Of a stretch of DNA of 64,000 nt, positions 45,387-57,228 are shown in pieces. This DNA is from Wallemia ichthyophaga EXF-994 (taxonomy: Eukaryota; Basidiomycota; Wallemiomycetes; Wallemiales; Wallemiaceae), in assembly GCF_000400465.1 (NCBI RefSeq), contig NW_008806283.1, positions 248,001-312,000 of the forward strand, in the 5' to 3' direction. The notes under the pieces are model-generated. The model was given only the letters and a program-made list of their open reading frames with translations. It was not told the DNA's origin and did not search any database. Position 1 is the first letter of the stretch; every line of letters starts with the position of its first letter. Position numbers and translations under genes: made by a program.

Positions 45387-45840
45387 TCTTCTTCACCGTG
45401 GCGATCCAAAAGATCCAGAAGCGGCAAAGCAAGATAAATTAAGAGTCAAATGACTGCTGCCCGCGTTCATTTGTACAGTTTAAGCTTTTTTTACGCATGC
45501 GCAGTTTCCACCGGCCATTCATTTTACTCCTTTTACTCCTTTTACTCCGAGACAACAAAGAACGTCGCGGAGTATGCAGTGCTGCGACACACACTAAAAC
45601 CCTAATGCATCCAATTACCTCATTCGAACAACCTGGCGGAAAAGGAAAGTCAGACAAGTCAGACATGTGCGCGTTAGGAAGGTGGGAACGAAAGTCCGCA
45701 TAATTGGCATTAACTCGTTTCTAGACTTGATTGTAGTCTTGATAGGGGCTGAATACGATACGTAAATTCAGCAAGGGCGTAGTATAAAAGCCCATAAGAC
45801 ATCTTTTACTCAAAACCACACTACGCAAGACACAGAAAAA
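45387..45840. other. Divergent promoter region of GLO1 and the secreted GH16 gene
   Basis: It contains three tandem copies of CTCCTTTTA at about 45519-45547 and a TATAAAA box at 45783-45789, 52 bp before the GH16 ATG. The plus frame at 45497-45703 shows no motif and I do not call it a gene. Confidence 0.5.
45783..45789 (+). promoter_or_regulatory. TATAAAA box of the secreted GH16 gene
   Basis: TATAAAA lies 52 bp before the start codon, with a purine-rich CACAGAAAAAATG start context. The position suits a strong regulated promoter; the house-keeping genes here mostly lack such a box. Confidence 0.55.
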
Positions 45841-46956
45841 ATGCACCAGTCTCTCAATTATATCGCTCTGGCATTGCTTCTAGCAGTCCCCCAAACCCTA
45901 GCGCACACTTCACGCGCCACGGCTGCTGGATACACACTTAAGAATTCCTATGAAGGAGAGACATTTTTCGACGGCTTCACTTTCTTTATCTATGACGATC
46001 CAACGGCGTGAGTAGAAACATGGTTGCATACCGAATGACAATGCTAACGATGCTGCTACAGAGGAGCCGTAAAGTAAGCGGGTGAAAATATTCTACATCC
46101 CATCTAACACCCTCCACAGCTACGTCGACAAAGCGACAGCGTTCAGCAAGGGCCTAGCGGGGTATGATTCAGGCACTCCGTACATCCAGTTCGACAATTG
46201 GTCACAGCTGTCCGCGACTGGCGATGGCAAACGCGACTCTGTGCGCATCCAGAGCGACGACTCATGGAATGGGGGAGTTTTGACATTCGACGTAGCTCAA
46301 ATGCCCTATGGACTGGGCACATGGCCTGCTTTCTGGACGAACGGTCCCGACTGGCCCAATGGCGGGGAGCTCGATATTATCGAGGGAATCAACAACGATA
46401 CCTATAACCACGTCACTATACACACATATGACGGGTGCACTCAAAGCGGGACGGCGGCAGCCATCGGCGAGTACAGCTCAGAGACGCACGACTGCTCTGG
46501 CTTCACGCCCACCAATAGCGGATGTGGGTTTGAGGACCCCAATCCGAACAGCTATGGCGAGGGGCTGAATAACGGGGGCGGGGGTGTGTTTGCAACAGAG
46601 TGGGATGTTGACGCGGGAACTTTAAAGACGTGGTTCTTTCCGCGCCTCCTCATCCCCCAAGACATCCTTAACAACAGTCCCAACCCTCAAAATTGGGGTC
46701 AGCCAGTCTCGCACTTTGTTAGCGATAGTTGCGACTTGAGCACGTTTACGAATCATAGCATCATCCTTAATACCACTTTGTGTGGGTATTATGGTGGGTA
46801 AAGACATGATGTATCAAAGTATCAAAACTAACACTCCTGCCAGCTGGAAACAACTTCCCTAATGGTGGCCTGGAGGCATGCAATGAGTTCATCCGCGATC
46901 CATCTAATCTCCCTAACAACAAATGGGTCGTCAACTCAATCAGGGTGTACGAATAG
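45841..46956 (+). CDS. Secreted GH16 endo-beta-1,3(4)-glucanase
   Basis: Exons 45841-46007, 46062-46073, 46120-46793 and 46844-46956; 321 aa. The N-terminus MHQSLNYIALALLLAVPQTL and following Ala-His is a signal peptide. The catalytic site GGELDIIEGIN carries the two Glu and the Asp of GH16. Flanking family blocks are YEGETFFDGFTFF, MPYGLGTWPAFWT, YNHVTIHTYDGC, FATEWDVDAGTLKTWFFPR and the Cys-containing end TTLCGYYAGNNFPNGG. The second exon is only 12 nt and encodes Gly-Ala-Val, needed to keep phase. It lacks the hydrophobic C-terminal tail of the copy at 1603, so it is probably freely secreted. Likely roles are cell-wall remodelling or glucan digestion. Confidence 0.9.
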
Positions 46957-47112
46957 AATGTGAATGGAGTACGCATGTGGTGTACATTTACCACATTCTA
47001 TTTTTCTATCTTTTCCTCTTTTTTCTCGTGTATAATTAGTAAAACAGAGTATTACATTCACCTTATTTCTCAAAGTAAAATACAAATCACCTTTGTTACA
47101 ATACGCCTCAGA

Positions 47113-49660
47113 CTAACCTTTCTTACCCGTGTGTGCAACTTTTGTCCAATTATCCTCCAAGAAGCGGGTTAGCCAGACGAAGAGTTCTTTGTAGGCGCCG
47201 CGGGTATGAATGGAGTGATTAGAGTCCGTGAAAGGTCTAAAAGCGAAGTCCTGCACGCCTTCTTGGGTGAGCAGATCGAGAAGGTGAGCGGAATGAGCAA
47301 AGTGTACGTTATCGTCACCAGTGCCATGAGCGAGGGCGAAGTTATGAAACTGGGAGACATTCCTGACAGCAGCATCAGCATAACCATGAGCATTAGCGTT
47401 TTGGTCTGGTGACGACATGTATCGTTCGGTGTAGATGCTATCGTACAGACGCCAATCGGTCACGGGCGCCACCGCCATAGCGAGGCTGAAAATATCGCTA
47501 GCGCCTTCCATGCATTTTGCAGTGAGATAGCCGCCATACGACCAACCCCACACGCCCATTCTTGTTGCATCCACGTATTCCTTTTGGGCGTAATAGCTCG
47601 CGAGTGCTCCCATATCATCCACTTCTACTTGACCCAATCTGTCAGTAACGACGTTGCGGTGACGCCGCCCACGCTTACCCGACCCGCGCACATCGACATG
47701 CACTACTATGTACCCGTGCACACTGGCCAGGTAGTCGCTCCACTGCACTCTGAATCGCTGATCCACCGCTTGCGAGTCGGGACCACCGTATACCTGGAAC
47801 AAGACGGGTCGTTTCTGTTTGTGGTGCTTGGCAGAATCGTCAAAATTCCCTGGTCGTACCTCGCGGATTTGTATCTCTGTCTCGTTGAGCGTGATCGTGT
47901 CGTAGTGGATCTGCGCCATGGCGTGCTGTTTGAGTGTGTTGTTGAGGGCTATGTTTTGCTCCACGCTGATGCTGACATCACTATCCACCGCGCGGATATC
48001 TTGCATTGGTACACGTGGTCCCTCGTAGTTGAGCGTGTAGAAGGAGGCGTCGGGATTGAAAGCCGCTGAGTACTTAGCGGGCACGCTCACGTCTGTGAGA
48101 TTTACTGGAGTTTCTATGGCAATGCTGTCGTTGTCGTCGTCCTTGCTGTCAATCGTGGGCAGGCTGACTGTAAGAATGTGCCTGTCAATCGGGGTCGGAT
48201 AGGCAGCGGAGAAGAAGACGTTTCTCTGCACCGCACTGACTGCCAACACACCTTCCACTTCCCATTGCCCGCCAGTAAGAAAGATGGGGAGCGAGGCGTT
48301 GCTGGAGGTGTAGAAGGCGATGTGGTTGTACCCCTGCTCGTTGGGGACTATATCGAGGTACGCACTACCTTCAAGCCCTTCCACCCCCTCCACGCCGCGG
48401 ATGGTCTGCTGGCAGTCAATCCATCCACCGTCGGAAGGTGAGATATCGCGCACAGTAACGCCCTCCACGTATTCGGCGTCTGGGGATATATGGGTGAAGT
48501 TGAAAAGGACAACAGACCCTTGGCGGGAAGAGCGATTGGTCTCTTTAACAAGAAGAGTTTTGCTGCTCGACCAAGCCACGTCTATAATGAGGCGATCGTC
48601 GCGTGTTTCAGGAAAGTTGAGGGTGTATGTGTGACTATTGACGAGGGAGTATACGCTGAGTTTTACTGTGGGGTTAGGAGTGCCAGGCTGAGGGTACTTT
48701 ATGCGTAACTGGGGTGTGTTAGTCTTGTTAGCTGTTCTTCTTGGATTAGAAACGCCTACACACATCCTCAGGGTACTGGGCAATGTTCTCGGCACTGTTC
48801 GTTGGATTGTAGATGGGGATTGAATATTCGCCAACTTTGGCTTCATCGAGGGTGAGATAAGCCAGCAAATCACTCGCGCTGTTCCACCAGGTTGCGTCGT
48901 GGGTGCTGAACACTTCCTCCTCATACACCCAGTCAGTGACACCGTTGAACGTGCTGTCTGTGCCCGTTTCTGTGATTCTGACAGACTGTGGAGGATCTTT
49001 CGAAACGTCGCGGGAATGTACGAGGTAGAGGTCGTTGGAGATGCAATAAACCAATGAATGGCCAGATGGGGACCATTTAGCGAGGGATATTGAGGGTGGA
49101 GATGTTAAGTCGTGTAGTGGGTGGGTTGAGTTTGATTCAATTGAATGAATGTGATAATTAGCGTAACTGGAATGTCTGAATTGTTGAAGGGTGTCTGATT
49201 TAAGGAGGATAAAGTTCAAATCAGGGCTAATTGTGAAGCTGTCCAAGTCGAGTGGATTTCCATCGATATCAAACACTTCTCCAGCCTTTACTAGAGTTTT
49301 AGTGGTGTTATCATTCAAATAAACCAATTCAATAGCCCCACTCTCGTCAGTACGCGTGTAAACACCATCGCCATCACCATTTATCCAACTAATATCACTC
49401 GTAAAACTCTCAAATGTCTCATCGAACAGTTTATCGAGTGTAAATGGCTGCTGTTTGGAGATTCCAATATGATGTTCGTATGTAAATCCGGCGATAGTGC
49501 CAAATACGCTTGAGATTATAGTGATTGATGTGAGAATAAAGGGGATTAACCAACGCCTTGGTGGCTGTTGGGGCTGTTGGGGCTGTTGCTGCTGCTCCTC
49601 GTCATAATCGTAGCCAATGCCATCATCTTGGTCATCGTGGTCATCGTAATCGTACTTCAT
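47113..49660 (-). CDS. DPP4-type dipeptidyl aminopeptidase, type II membrane protein
   Basis: Prolyl oligopeptidase family S9B, removing X-Pro or X-Ala dipeptides; yeast Ste13 and Dap2 are relatives. Exons are 49660-48764 and 48708-47113 (55-nt phase-0 intron); 830 aa. A short acidic, Gln-rich cytosolic tail is followed by one membrane span (WLIPFILTSITIISSVFGTI), a beta-propeller with DWVYEEEVF (the conserved Glu pair that holds the substrate amino end), and the hydrolase domain. There the nucleophile is GWSYGGY, the Asp is in HGTGDDNVHF and the His in DSNHSI. The start ATG is 24 bp from the divergent pyridoxal kinase start. Golgi versus vacuole cannot be told. Confidence 0.93.
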
Positions 49661-49684
49661 AGTTGGTCGTTGCCTTCCAACAAA

Positions 49685-50731
49685 ATGCCCCACATCCTGT
49701 CTATCCAATCCCACGTCTCGTATGGCTATGTGGGTAACCGCGCAGCCACATTTCCACTCCAGCTGCTAGGCTGGGATGTAGATGCCGTCAACACTGTCAA
49801 CTACTCCAATCACGCTGGTTATCGGAATTTCACCGGCACAAAGGTGACACCTGCCGATCTCCACGGGATGTTGTCCACGCTGGAAGACAACGGGATGATG
49901 GGTCAGGAGTATATCCTCACTGGATACACCCCTGATGCACGATCACTCTCCATCGTAGAAGCATACATACAGCGAATCAAACAGGCCTCGCACGCTACAT
50001 ACCTCCTAGATCCGGTAATGGGGGATAACAATCGTCTTTACGTCGATAGCGACACAGTCCCCGTCTATAAATCCATGCTCAAGCTCGCGGATATCATCAC
50101 ACCGAATGGCTTCGAGGTGGAGTTGCTCACTGGTGTGGCACTCAACACGCGCGGAGACATTAAGAATGCGCTTGATGTGCTGCATAATTCATACGGGGTA
50201 CCTCATGTTGTCATCAGTTCGGTGGAGCTGGAGCTGGAGCCTGAGATTGGCGGTGGTAATACTAAGCCTGAGCATGGGGAAATAATCAAGCCTACCATAT
50301 TATCCACAATCATCAGCTCAAGCACCCTAAACAGCTTCAACAGCTTCAACAGCTTCAACACCTCAAACACACAAACTCGTATCCTCCAGTACCCCCTGAT
50401 TGAAGGGAATTTCAACGGCGTAGGCGACATCTTCTCAGCACTCCTCCTCGCTAATTGCGAATCGAGTGCGAGGAACGTGCGCGGCGTAATTGAGATAGAC
50501 ACTCTCACTTCAGCGACTGAGAAGACGGTGGGTAGTATACAGGCTGTACTTAACAACACTCGCAATTACGCGGCGTCAATACTCCCGGAGAACATCGATG
50601 ATATTGTCGAGAACGACCAGTCTAACTCATCACGCATCTGGCGTCAAAGGGTTCGAGAGTTGCGTTTGGTGCAGAGTCAGGATGAGATTAAAGCGCCGAG
50701 GATTCTTCATAGAGCAACAGAATTCGTTTAA
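49685..50731 (+). CDS. BUD16: Pyridoxal kinase
   Basis: Phosphorylates vitamin B6 vitamers (ribokinase-like fold). Single exon, 348 aa from ATG 49685; the in-frame region upstream has no suitable ATG and overlaps the divergent gene. Conserved parts are SIQSHVSYGYVGNRAA, FPLQLLGWDVDAVNTVNYSN, YLLDPVMGDNNRLYV, DIITPNGFEVELLTG, and the anion-hole/catalytic Asp motif NGVGDIFSALLLA. An insert near residue 220 has a short FNS tandem repeat from AACAGCTTC units. No organelle signal. Confidence 0.95.
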   Translation: MPHILSIQSHVSYGYVGNRAATFPLQLLGWDVDAVNTVNYSNHAGYRNFTGTKVTPADLHGMLSTLEDNGMMGQEYILTGYTPDARSLSIVEAYIQRIKQASHATYLLDPVMGDNNRLYVDSDTVPVYKSMLKLADIITPNGFEVELLTGVALNTRGDIKNALDVLHNSYGVPHVVISSVELELEPEIGGGNTKPEHGEIIKPTILSTIISSSTLNSFNSFNSFNTSNTQTRILQYPLIEGNFNGVGDIFSALLLANCESSARNVRGVIEIDTLTSATEKTVGSIQAVLNNTRNYAASILPENIDDIVENDQSNSSRIWRQRVRELRLVQSQDEIKAPRILHRATEFV

Positions 50732-50910
50732 AGTAGAAAAGTAAACTGTGTAGACATACATATAGACTTAGACATAAGAATGGAATTTGCATATATACAT
50801 ATACAAACCCCCTCACACAAGAAATATACACGCTTTTTTTACATTGTGCTCTTTTACACTAACCTGATTTTCTACAACGGATGTATCTCCTTTAGGCTGC
50901 GAAGCGACCT

Positions 50911-52538
50911 CTAAAACCTCATGAAACGCTGATAGACAGAATTCTCAGTCTCGTCTACGTACTGGTAGCCGAGGTGATTGAGGGAAGTTTCGAAAGCCTG
51001 GGTGTCTGAAGGGGGGACCTGAATACCCGTGAGCACTTTGCTGACGTCTGTAAGGCAAGTTAGCCAAGCACACAACTAAACGCCCACTCACCTCCACCGA
51101 GATTCCTGTAGTGGAACAGCGAAATGTTCCAGTTGGGGTTGAGAGCGGTAAGGAATTTCCTGAGGGCGTTCGGGCGTTCAGGGAATTCGAACGCGATGAG
51201 GCGCTCATTGGTACACGATGACCTGCCTCCAATGAGATACCTCGCGTGAGATTTAGCGAGGTCATTATCGGATACATCGAGTGCGTCGAAGCCGAGACTG
51301 CGAATTTTGGTGATGACATTTGCGATCATAGACTGGCGCTCGGATGGGGCTAGCGAGCTGCTGGCCGAGGGGAGGGAGAAGGAGCAGAAGATAACGGCAT
51401 CCTGTGCATGTGCTGGTGGGTGATCATCCGCATAGCGATACACAAACTCCGTCACGGCGAGGGGATGGATGGCAGAGTGCAGCTTCACAAACATTCCAGG
51501 CTCGTCTGGAATAGTGATGCTCAACATACACTCCCTGCCCTCTCCGATAGACGCCCTCTCCGCTACAAAGCGCAATCTGTCGAAATTCATATTCGCTCCG
51601 CTGACAACGGCCACAAAAGTCTTTCCAGAGTTGAGCAGATTGTTCTCGTAGATATACGACTTGAGCGCGGCAACCGAGAGCGCACCTGCAGGTTCGGGGA
51701 TGGAGCGGGTGTCTTCAAAGACGTCTTTGATAGCTGCGCAGATAGCGTCGTTGTCGACGAGTTGGATGTGATCTATGAGTTGCTGGCAGATGCGGAAGGG
51801 TTCTTCGCCGACTATCCTAACGGCCGTACCATCACTAAACACACCAACATCGTCGAGCATCACCCTATGACCAGCTTTGATGGACCTGGACAGGGCATCG
51901 CCGTCCAACGTCTCAGCACCCATCATCTTGACATTATCGGGGGCTATGCGCTTGATATACTCGCTCATACCGCTAATCAAACCACCACCGCCGACGCTGC
52001 AAAAGACAGAGTCAACGTGGGACATGTCAATTTGGCGGGTGAGTTCGACGGCAGCAGTACCCTGGCCGGCGATGATGTAAGGATGGTCATAAGGAGGGAC
52101 GTAGGTGAGGTGGAGGTCGTGCGCGAGCCTGAAACATTCGGCTTTTGCATCATCAAAAGAGTCGCCGTGGAGGATGACCTTGGCGCCAAGCCTGTCGACG
52201 TTCTTCCACTTGATGGATGGAGTGTTCTTGGGCATGAGGATGGTGCAGGGGATATCAAGGTGTGAGCCAGCGAGAGCAACGCCCTGGGCGTGGTTTCCAG
52301 CAGAGCAAGTTATGACGCCTCTCCACCGATCCTGTGTGGGGATGTGGGCCATGAAGTTGTACGCGCCTCTGCATTTGAAAGAGAAGACAGGGTGGAGGTC
52401 TTCTCGCTTGAGGTGGATGTTGCAGCCGAGGCGATTTGAGAGGTTAGACGCCTTTGTGAGTGGCGTCTGCTGTAGAATATCATAGACCCGCGCATTTAAT
52501 ATCAATTTCAAATAATCCGTCTCCTGCGTGCCCGACAT
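50911..52538 (-). CDS. ILV1: Threonine deaminase (threonine dehydratase)
   Basis: PLP enzyme making 2-oxobutanoate from threonine, first step to isoleucine. Exons are 52538-51092 and 51047-50911 (44-nt phase-1 intron); 527 aa. The PLP lysine is in FSFKCRGAYNFM, the phosphate loop is SVGGGGLISG, and substrate motif is ITCSAGNHAQGVA. Two ACT-like regulatory domains follow, with LSITIPDEPGMFVKL and LIAFEFPERPNALRKFL, so feedback control by isoleucine is likely. The short last exon gives YQYVDETENSVYQRFMRF. The start MSGTQETDYL leaves no obvious mitochondrial presequence. The frame stays open upstream to another ATG at 52655, which lies antisense to the desaturase's first exon. Confidence 0.94.
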
Positions 52539-52599
52539 GAATATTTTCTTTTTTGGTGGAAATTTAACCGTCGATAACGCTTGGAGGAAACCAACGACG

Positions 52600-53900
52600 A
52601 TGGCTGAAAAATTCCAAGTACCAAACGTTTCAATTAAGGAGTTGCTGGGTGCCATTCCGTGGGTTTCTCGTGGTCGCTGTATCCCCGCTAACACAGCCAC
52701 TCCAGCCCAGAATGTTTCCACCGCTCCGCGTTCAAGTCATCGCTATACGTCGTCCAAGACGTAATACTCTCAGCCATCCTCATCAAAGGCAGTTTCTATA
52801 TACCAATGATATCCCAAATGACTGACAGCCACTCACTCTCTCTTTTCATTTCTGCCTCGCTCTGGTCCCTCTTTTGGTTCGCTTTGGGCCTCGTTTGGAC
52901 TGGTTTGTGGGTCATTGCCCATGAATGCGGCCATCAAGCCTACTCCTCCCGCAAATCCATCAACAACTCTGTCGGTTTCGTCCTCCACTCCCTCCTCCTT
53001 GTCCCGTACCACAGCTGGAGAATTAGCCATGGAAAACACCACGCTGCCACCGGTCACATGTCTAGAGACCAGGTCTTTGTCCCTAAAACACGTGCTCAGA
53101 GAAATGGCCCTAAGCTCGACTATGAAGATGCTGATGAGAAAATTCTCACCGGTGTCGACATGCCTGAAGAAGAGCAGTTGAAGGTTTCTGAACTCCTCGA
53201 GGACGCTCCACTCGCCGTCTTTGTCAACCTCCTCCTCCAGCAGCTCATCGGCTGGCCAATGTACCTGGTTAGAAACGCTTCTGGTCAAAAGCACTATCCA
53301 AGAGGCACCAACCACTTCAACCCATCGTCTGCAATCTTTGACTCGCGTCATTTCTCCCAGATCATCGCTTCTGATTTGGGTATTGGCTTGGTTCTCGGCG
53401 GTCTCTACTATTGGGGTACACAGAGAGGTTTCACTGAGGTGGTCTCTTACTACCTCATTCCTTATCTCTGGGTAAACAACTGGCTTGTTTCCATCACTTT
53501 CCTCCAACACACTGACCCTGCTCTGCCTCACTACAGAGAGGGTATGTGGAACTTCCAAAGAGGTGCTCTCTGTACCATTGATCGCGTGTTCCTTGGACCT
53601 ATTGGTGCATACATCTTGCACGGTATCTGTGAAACTCACGTCGCTCACCACGTCTCATCAAAGATTCCACACTACAACGCATGGAAGGCAACTGATGCTT
53701 TAAAGGAGTACCTTGGACCACACTACCACTACTCAGACGACAACTTTATTGTGGCATTATACAAATCATACCGCGATTGCGTCTTTGTTGAAGATAAGGG
53801 TGATATTGTCTTTTACAAGGATGCTAGGGGTAGAGCTAGTCGTGTACCTGCAACGGATTCCAAGCAAGGATTCTCTGATTCTGGTATCGAATTGCAGTAA
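52600..53900 (+). CDS. FAD2: Delta-12 fatty acid desaturase (oleate to linoleate)
   Basis: Membrane di-iron desaturase of the ER. Exons 52600-52658 and 52706-53900, phase-2 intron of 47 nt; 417 aa. Splicing joins VPNVSIKELLGAIP to ECFHRSAFKSSLYVVQDV, a conserved N-terminal block. Three histidine boxes are present: HECGHQ, HSWRISHGKHHA and HVAHH. Four or so hydrophobic spans flank them. The ending has no clear ER retrieval signal. Delta-12 rather than delta-15 specificity is inferred from the overall fungal FAD2 pattern. Codon choice is strongly C-ending, suggesting high expression. The start is 61 bp from the ILV1 start; an in-frame ATG at 52537 would extend it into ILV1. Confidence 0.93.
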
Positions 53901-54240
53901 CTTTTTATTTCTCTGTCTTTTATTGGGTTTTGATGAATGATTTGTAAAGTTTTTGGTTTTATCTTATAAAAAAAAGTACACAATTGGTGTTTGTTGGTTA
54001 TGAGGAGTGTATAGCATAGGGTTTAAGAAGGTTGGCAAGTGTACATATCACATCTGCATAATAAGCCCATCCTGATAGAATTTCCAGGGTATGAAAAGTA
54101 CATGAATCTAGTCGTAAAAATCCAACCGATTGTATTATACATGTAACATGTTTTTCACTCCACCGTACGCCGATTTTTTGGGAGTTGAAATTATCAACTC
54201 GAATCGTATCATTCGCCTACCAATAAGATAATAGAGGATA
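53901..54240. other. Intergenic spacer FAD2-CYC3
   Basis: This is AT-rich 3' flank with a poly(A) stretch at about 53970 and the promoter of the heme lyase gene. The minus-strand frames across 54135-54506 are antisense to the heme lyase. No other feature is seen. Confidence 0.4.
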
Positions 54241-55102
54241 ATGGGACAGAGTGGGAGCGTAGAATCACAGCCGAAGAGCACGCCAAAGAATATTCCAGCA
54301 GGATGTCCAATGCATGAGGCAGGAGCACAACCAGGAGTACAACCAGAGCCAGAAGCGAAAGAAGCACCAAGCAAAAAGTCAGAATGCCCAGTAAATCCAC
54401 AGAACAACATGCCACACCTCTCGCAGACACCGCTGTCGGCGCACCAATCAACAGCTCTACCCACAGATAGATCTACATCGAGTATTCCTCGCCCAGAGAA
54501 CACCAATAACCCCGAAGAGTATGGCAGGGGAAAGCACTGGGAGTATCCATCTCCACAGCAGTTCTACAATGCGCTAGTGAGGAAAGGGTGGGAGACGCCT
54601 GAGGAGTCTGTCGAGGACATGGTAGCCATCCACAATTTCCTCAATGAGGAGGCGTGGGTGGAAATAAACAAGTGGGAGAAACGTGCGGGACACGTGGGGG
54701 ATAAGTTAGTGTGGCAATTAGTATGGATTTCTTATTAACGCCACTCGCAGCGACCAAGACAAAGTACAACTCGCACAATTTTCAGGAAGACCTGGTGACT
54801 ACACGCCTAAAGCGAGATTGCAGATGTTGCTTTCGTCAGTCTTCCCTAACAAGTTCTACAATGAACCACCGTTCGATAGACACGATTGGTTCGTTAGGCG
54901 TAAGAATCAGAGTGAGCTCGTTCGATACGTGATCGACTACTACGGCGCTCCTCCTACGCCTGATGGAATGCCTGTGTTTCATCTAGACGTGCGTCCTGCG
55001 CTGGATTCACCCAGTTCAATCGCAGAACGCGTTAGAGTGGGTACAGCTCGTTGCTGGAGGACAGCCACAGGGATGAGTGTGGACTCGATAAGTGAATTGT
55101 GA
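54241..55102 (+). CDS. CYC3: Holocytochrome c synthase (cytochrome c heme lyase)
   Basis: Attaches heme to apocytochrome c in the mitochondrial intermembrane space. Exons 54241-54704 and 54751-55102, phase-2 intron of 46 nt; 271 aa. Two CP heme-regulatory motifs (GCPMH and ECPVNP) lie in the N-terminal part. The core reads WEYPSPQQFYNALVRKG, TPEESVEDMVAIHNFLNE, FSGRPGDYTPKAR, PPFDRHDWFVRR with the heme-ligand His, and VIDYYGAPP, then LDVRPALDS. Whether it serves cytochrome c, c1 or both cannot be decided; it is the only copy seen here. Confidence 0.94.
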
Positions 55103-55203
55103 TTTCAAATTTTATATTTTATTGTTTATGTGGATATGACGTATGTCTGGTGCGGAGGTCGCTCGAACATCAAGACGAGTTTCTTGAACCAGAACGACGA
55201 AGA

Positions 55204-57071
55204 ATGCTGAGTGTGTGCGGTATATCGAGCTTTAATATATTCTAATGTATAACGCCAGATAAACACATCAACGAATCCCCAGAAACTGCAGTCCTCGAAG
55301 CGCTACACGGTCTCTGCAAGCTCAATCCCCAACTTACCCTCGACAAGGAGTCCAAGGCGCTGTACAAGAAGCACTTAGACACCAGCAAAGTATCCCTTAT
55401 TGCTGGTGGCGGTTCTGGTGAGCTTTCTATCCACTTGCGTGTACTGGCTAATGACATCATTTCACGTATACAGGCCACGAACCAACTCACAGCTCATTCG
55501 TCGGCGATGGCATGCTCAATGCCGCCATCCCAGGTACCATATTCGCCTCCCCCAACACGGCTCAGATTCTGCGCGGCATTCAACTCGCGTCTTCTCCACA
55601 AGGCACTCTCGTGATTGTGAAGAACTACACAGGCGATGTCCTCCACTTCGGTCTCGCAAAGGAGAAGTTCGCTGCGCAGAACCCCGAAGCCGCGCGCTTT
55701 ACGCGTTTTATCATGGCCAGTGACGATGTCTCAGTCGGCAGGAAGCAGGCCGGTATTGTCGGACGCAGAGGTCTTGCCGGCGTCACACTCATACACAAGA
55801 TGGCTGGTGCATTCGCTCACAACGGTGCCACTATCGATCAGGTGGAAGACGTGGCCAACTACATCAACGATAACGCAGCTACACTCGGTGCGGGTTTGGA
55901 ACACACACACGTACCTGGCACTGAAGCCTCTAAGGCTTACCTCAAGGATGATGAACTTGAATTGGGAATGGGCATTCACAACGAGCCTGGTTTCACTAAG
56001 ATGTCACCTATCCCACCCGCTTCACAGCTAATTGAAGGTATGGTTGACACACTCACTTCGACTTCCGATCCAGACCGCTCCTATGTAAACTTCCGCAATG
56101 ATGGCTCTGATAGAGTTGTCCTGCTGGTCAACAATCTCGGCGGGTTGTCCGAGCTCGAATTGGCTGGTGCTACAGGACACGCTACGAGTGTCGTGCAGAA
56201 GAGGGGATATAAAGTGGAGAGAGTGCTCAGTGGCACCTTCATCACCTCCCTCAACATGCCTGGTTTCTCCATCACGTTACTGAGACTGCCAGCGGAGGGT
56301 GAAAGCGCACCTGCCAGCACAGCTCAGATGCTTGAGCTGCTGGACAGCCCTGCCAACGCACCTGGCTGGAGATGGCACGCAACCACCCCGCCACGTCTCG
56401 AGAAGGAGTATGTAAACGACTCCCCTACCCATGCAAAACCATCCACCGACACAGCGGCCCCTATCAAGACAGACAACGGGGAAAAGATAATCCGCGCTAT
56501 CAAAGCGGCTGCCGAGAATCTCATAGCGGCCGAACCTGAGATCACGCGCTTGGACACAGTGGCTGGTGATGGCGACTGTGGACTAACGCTCAAGGCAGGT
56601 GCAGACGGAGTCCTCAAGCGTATTTCAAGCGGTGCCATCAGCGGGGACAATGTGGCCAGGTACATACTCGAAGTGAGTGAGGTGGCTGAGACAGATATGG
56701 GCGGGACTAGTGGAGCGCTCTACTCCATCTTCTTCAGCGCATTGGCGGGAGCAGTCAGAGAGCATGAGACGGAGGTGCAGCTGGCATGCAAAGGGGCTTT
56801 GGAAACGCTCTATAAATACACCCGCGCTCGCCCTCCTTCGCGCACTCTGATCGATCCACTCCACGCGTTCATCGACGCGTTTGCGGGTGCCGGCGATGCC
56901 CACAAGGCTATCGAAGCGGCGAAGCAGGCTACCGAGGAGGGTAAGAAGATGGAGGCTAAGGCGGGTAGAGCGGCGTATGTGGGTCAGCAAGGCCTCAAGG
57001 AACAGGCTGTGCCTGATCCAGGAGCAGTGGGAGTGTGCAAGATACTCGAAGGCTTCTTTAGTGTTTATTAA
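55204..57071 (+). CDS. DAK1: Dihydroxyacetone kinase (DhaK-DhaL fusion)
   Basis: Phosphorylates dihydroxyacetone with ATP; in halotolerant fungi it belongs to glycerol turnover. Exons 2 and 3 are 55259-55417 and 55474-57071. The first coding exon is only 7 nt: either 55204-55210 (48-nt intron, preferred for its usual size) or 55143-55149 (109-nt intron); both give Met-x-(Asn/Asp)-Lys-His. Total 587 aa. DhaK parts are IAGGGSGHEPTHSSFVGDG, LGMGIHNEPGF with the His that binds substrate covalently, and VLLVNNLGGLSELE. DhaL parts are TVAGDGDCGLTLKAGADGV with the metal-binding Asp residues and DMGGTSGALYSIFF. Confidence 0.93.
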
Positions 57072-57228
57072 GGTGTACATTTATGTGAATATGATATGCT
57101 TTGAGTGCTGTGAACTAGGTTAAAAGACAAGACTCGCATTAGTAATAGCCCCATGTCACACCCGGAATAGCCGAAGTGGATTTCTGCGCGATTGTCTTCT
57201 CTCCACGGATTCCAACAAAACCACAATA

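Noticed and set aside
52833-53651. 272-codon frame antisense to the desaturase
   Set aside because: A shadow frame created by C-ending codon bias of a highly conserved gene.
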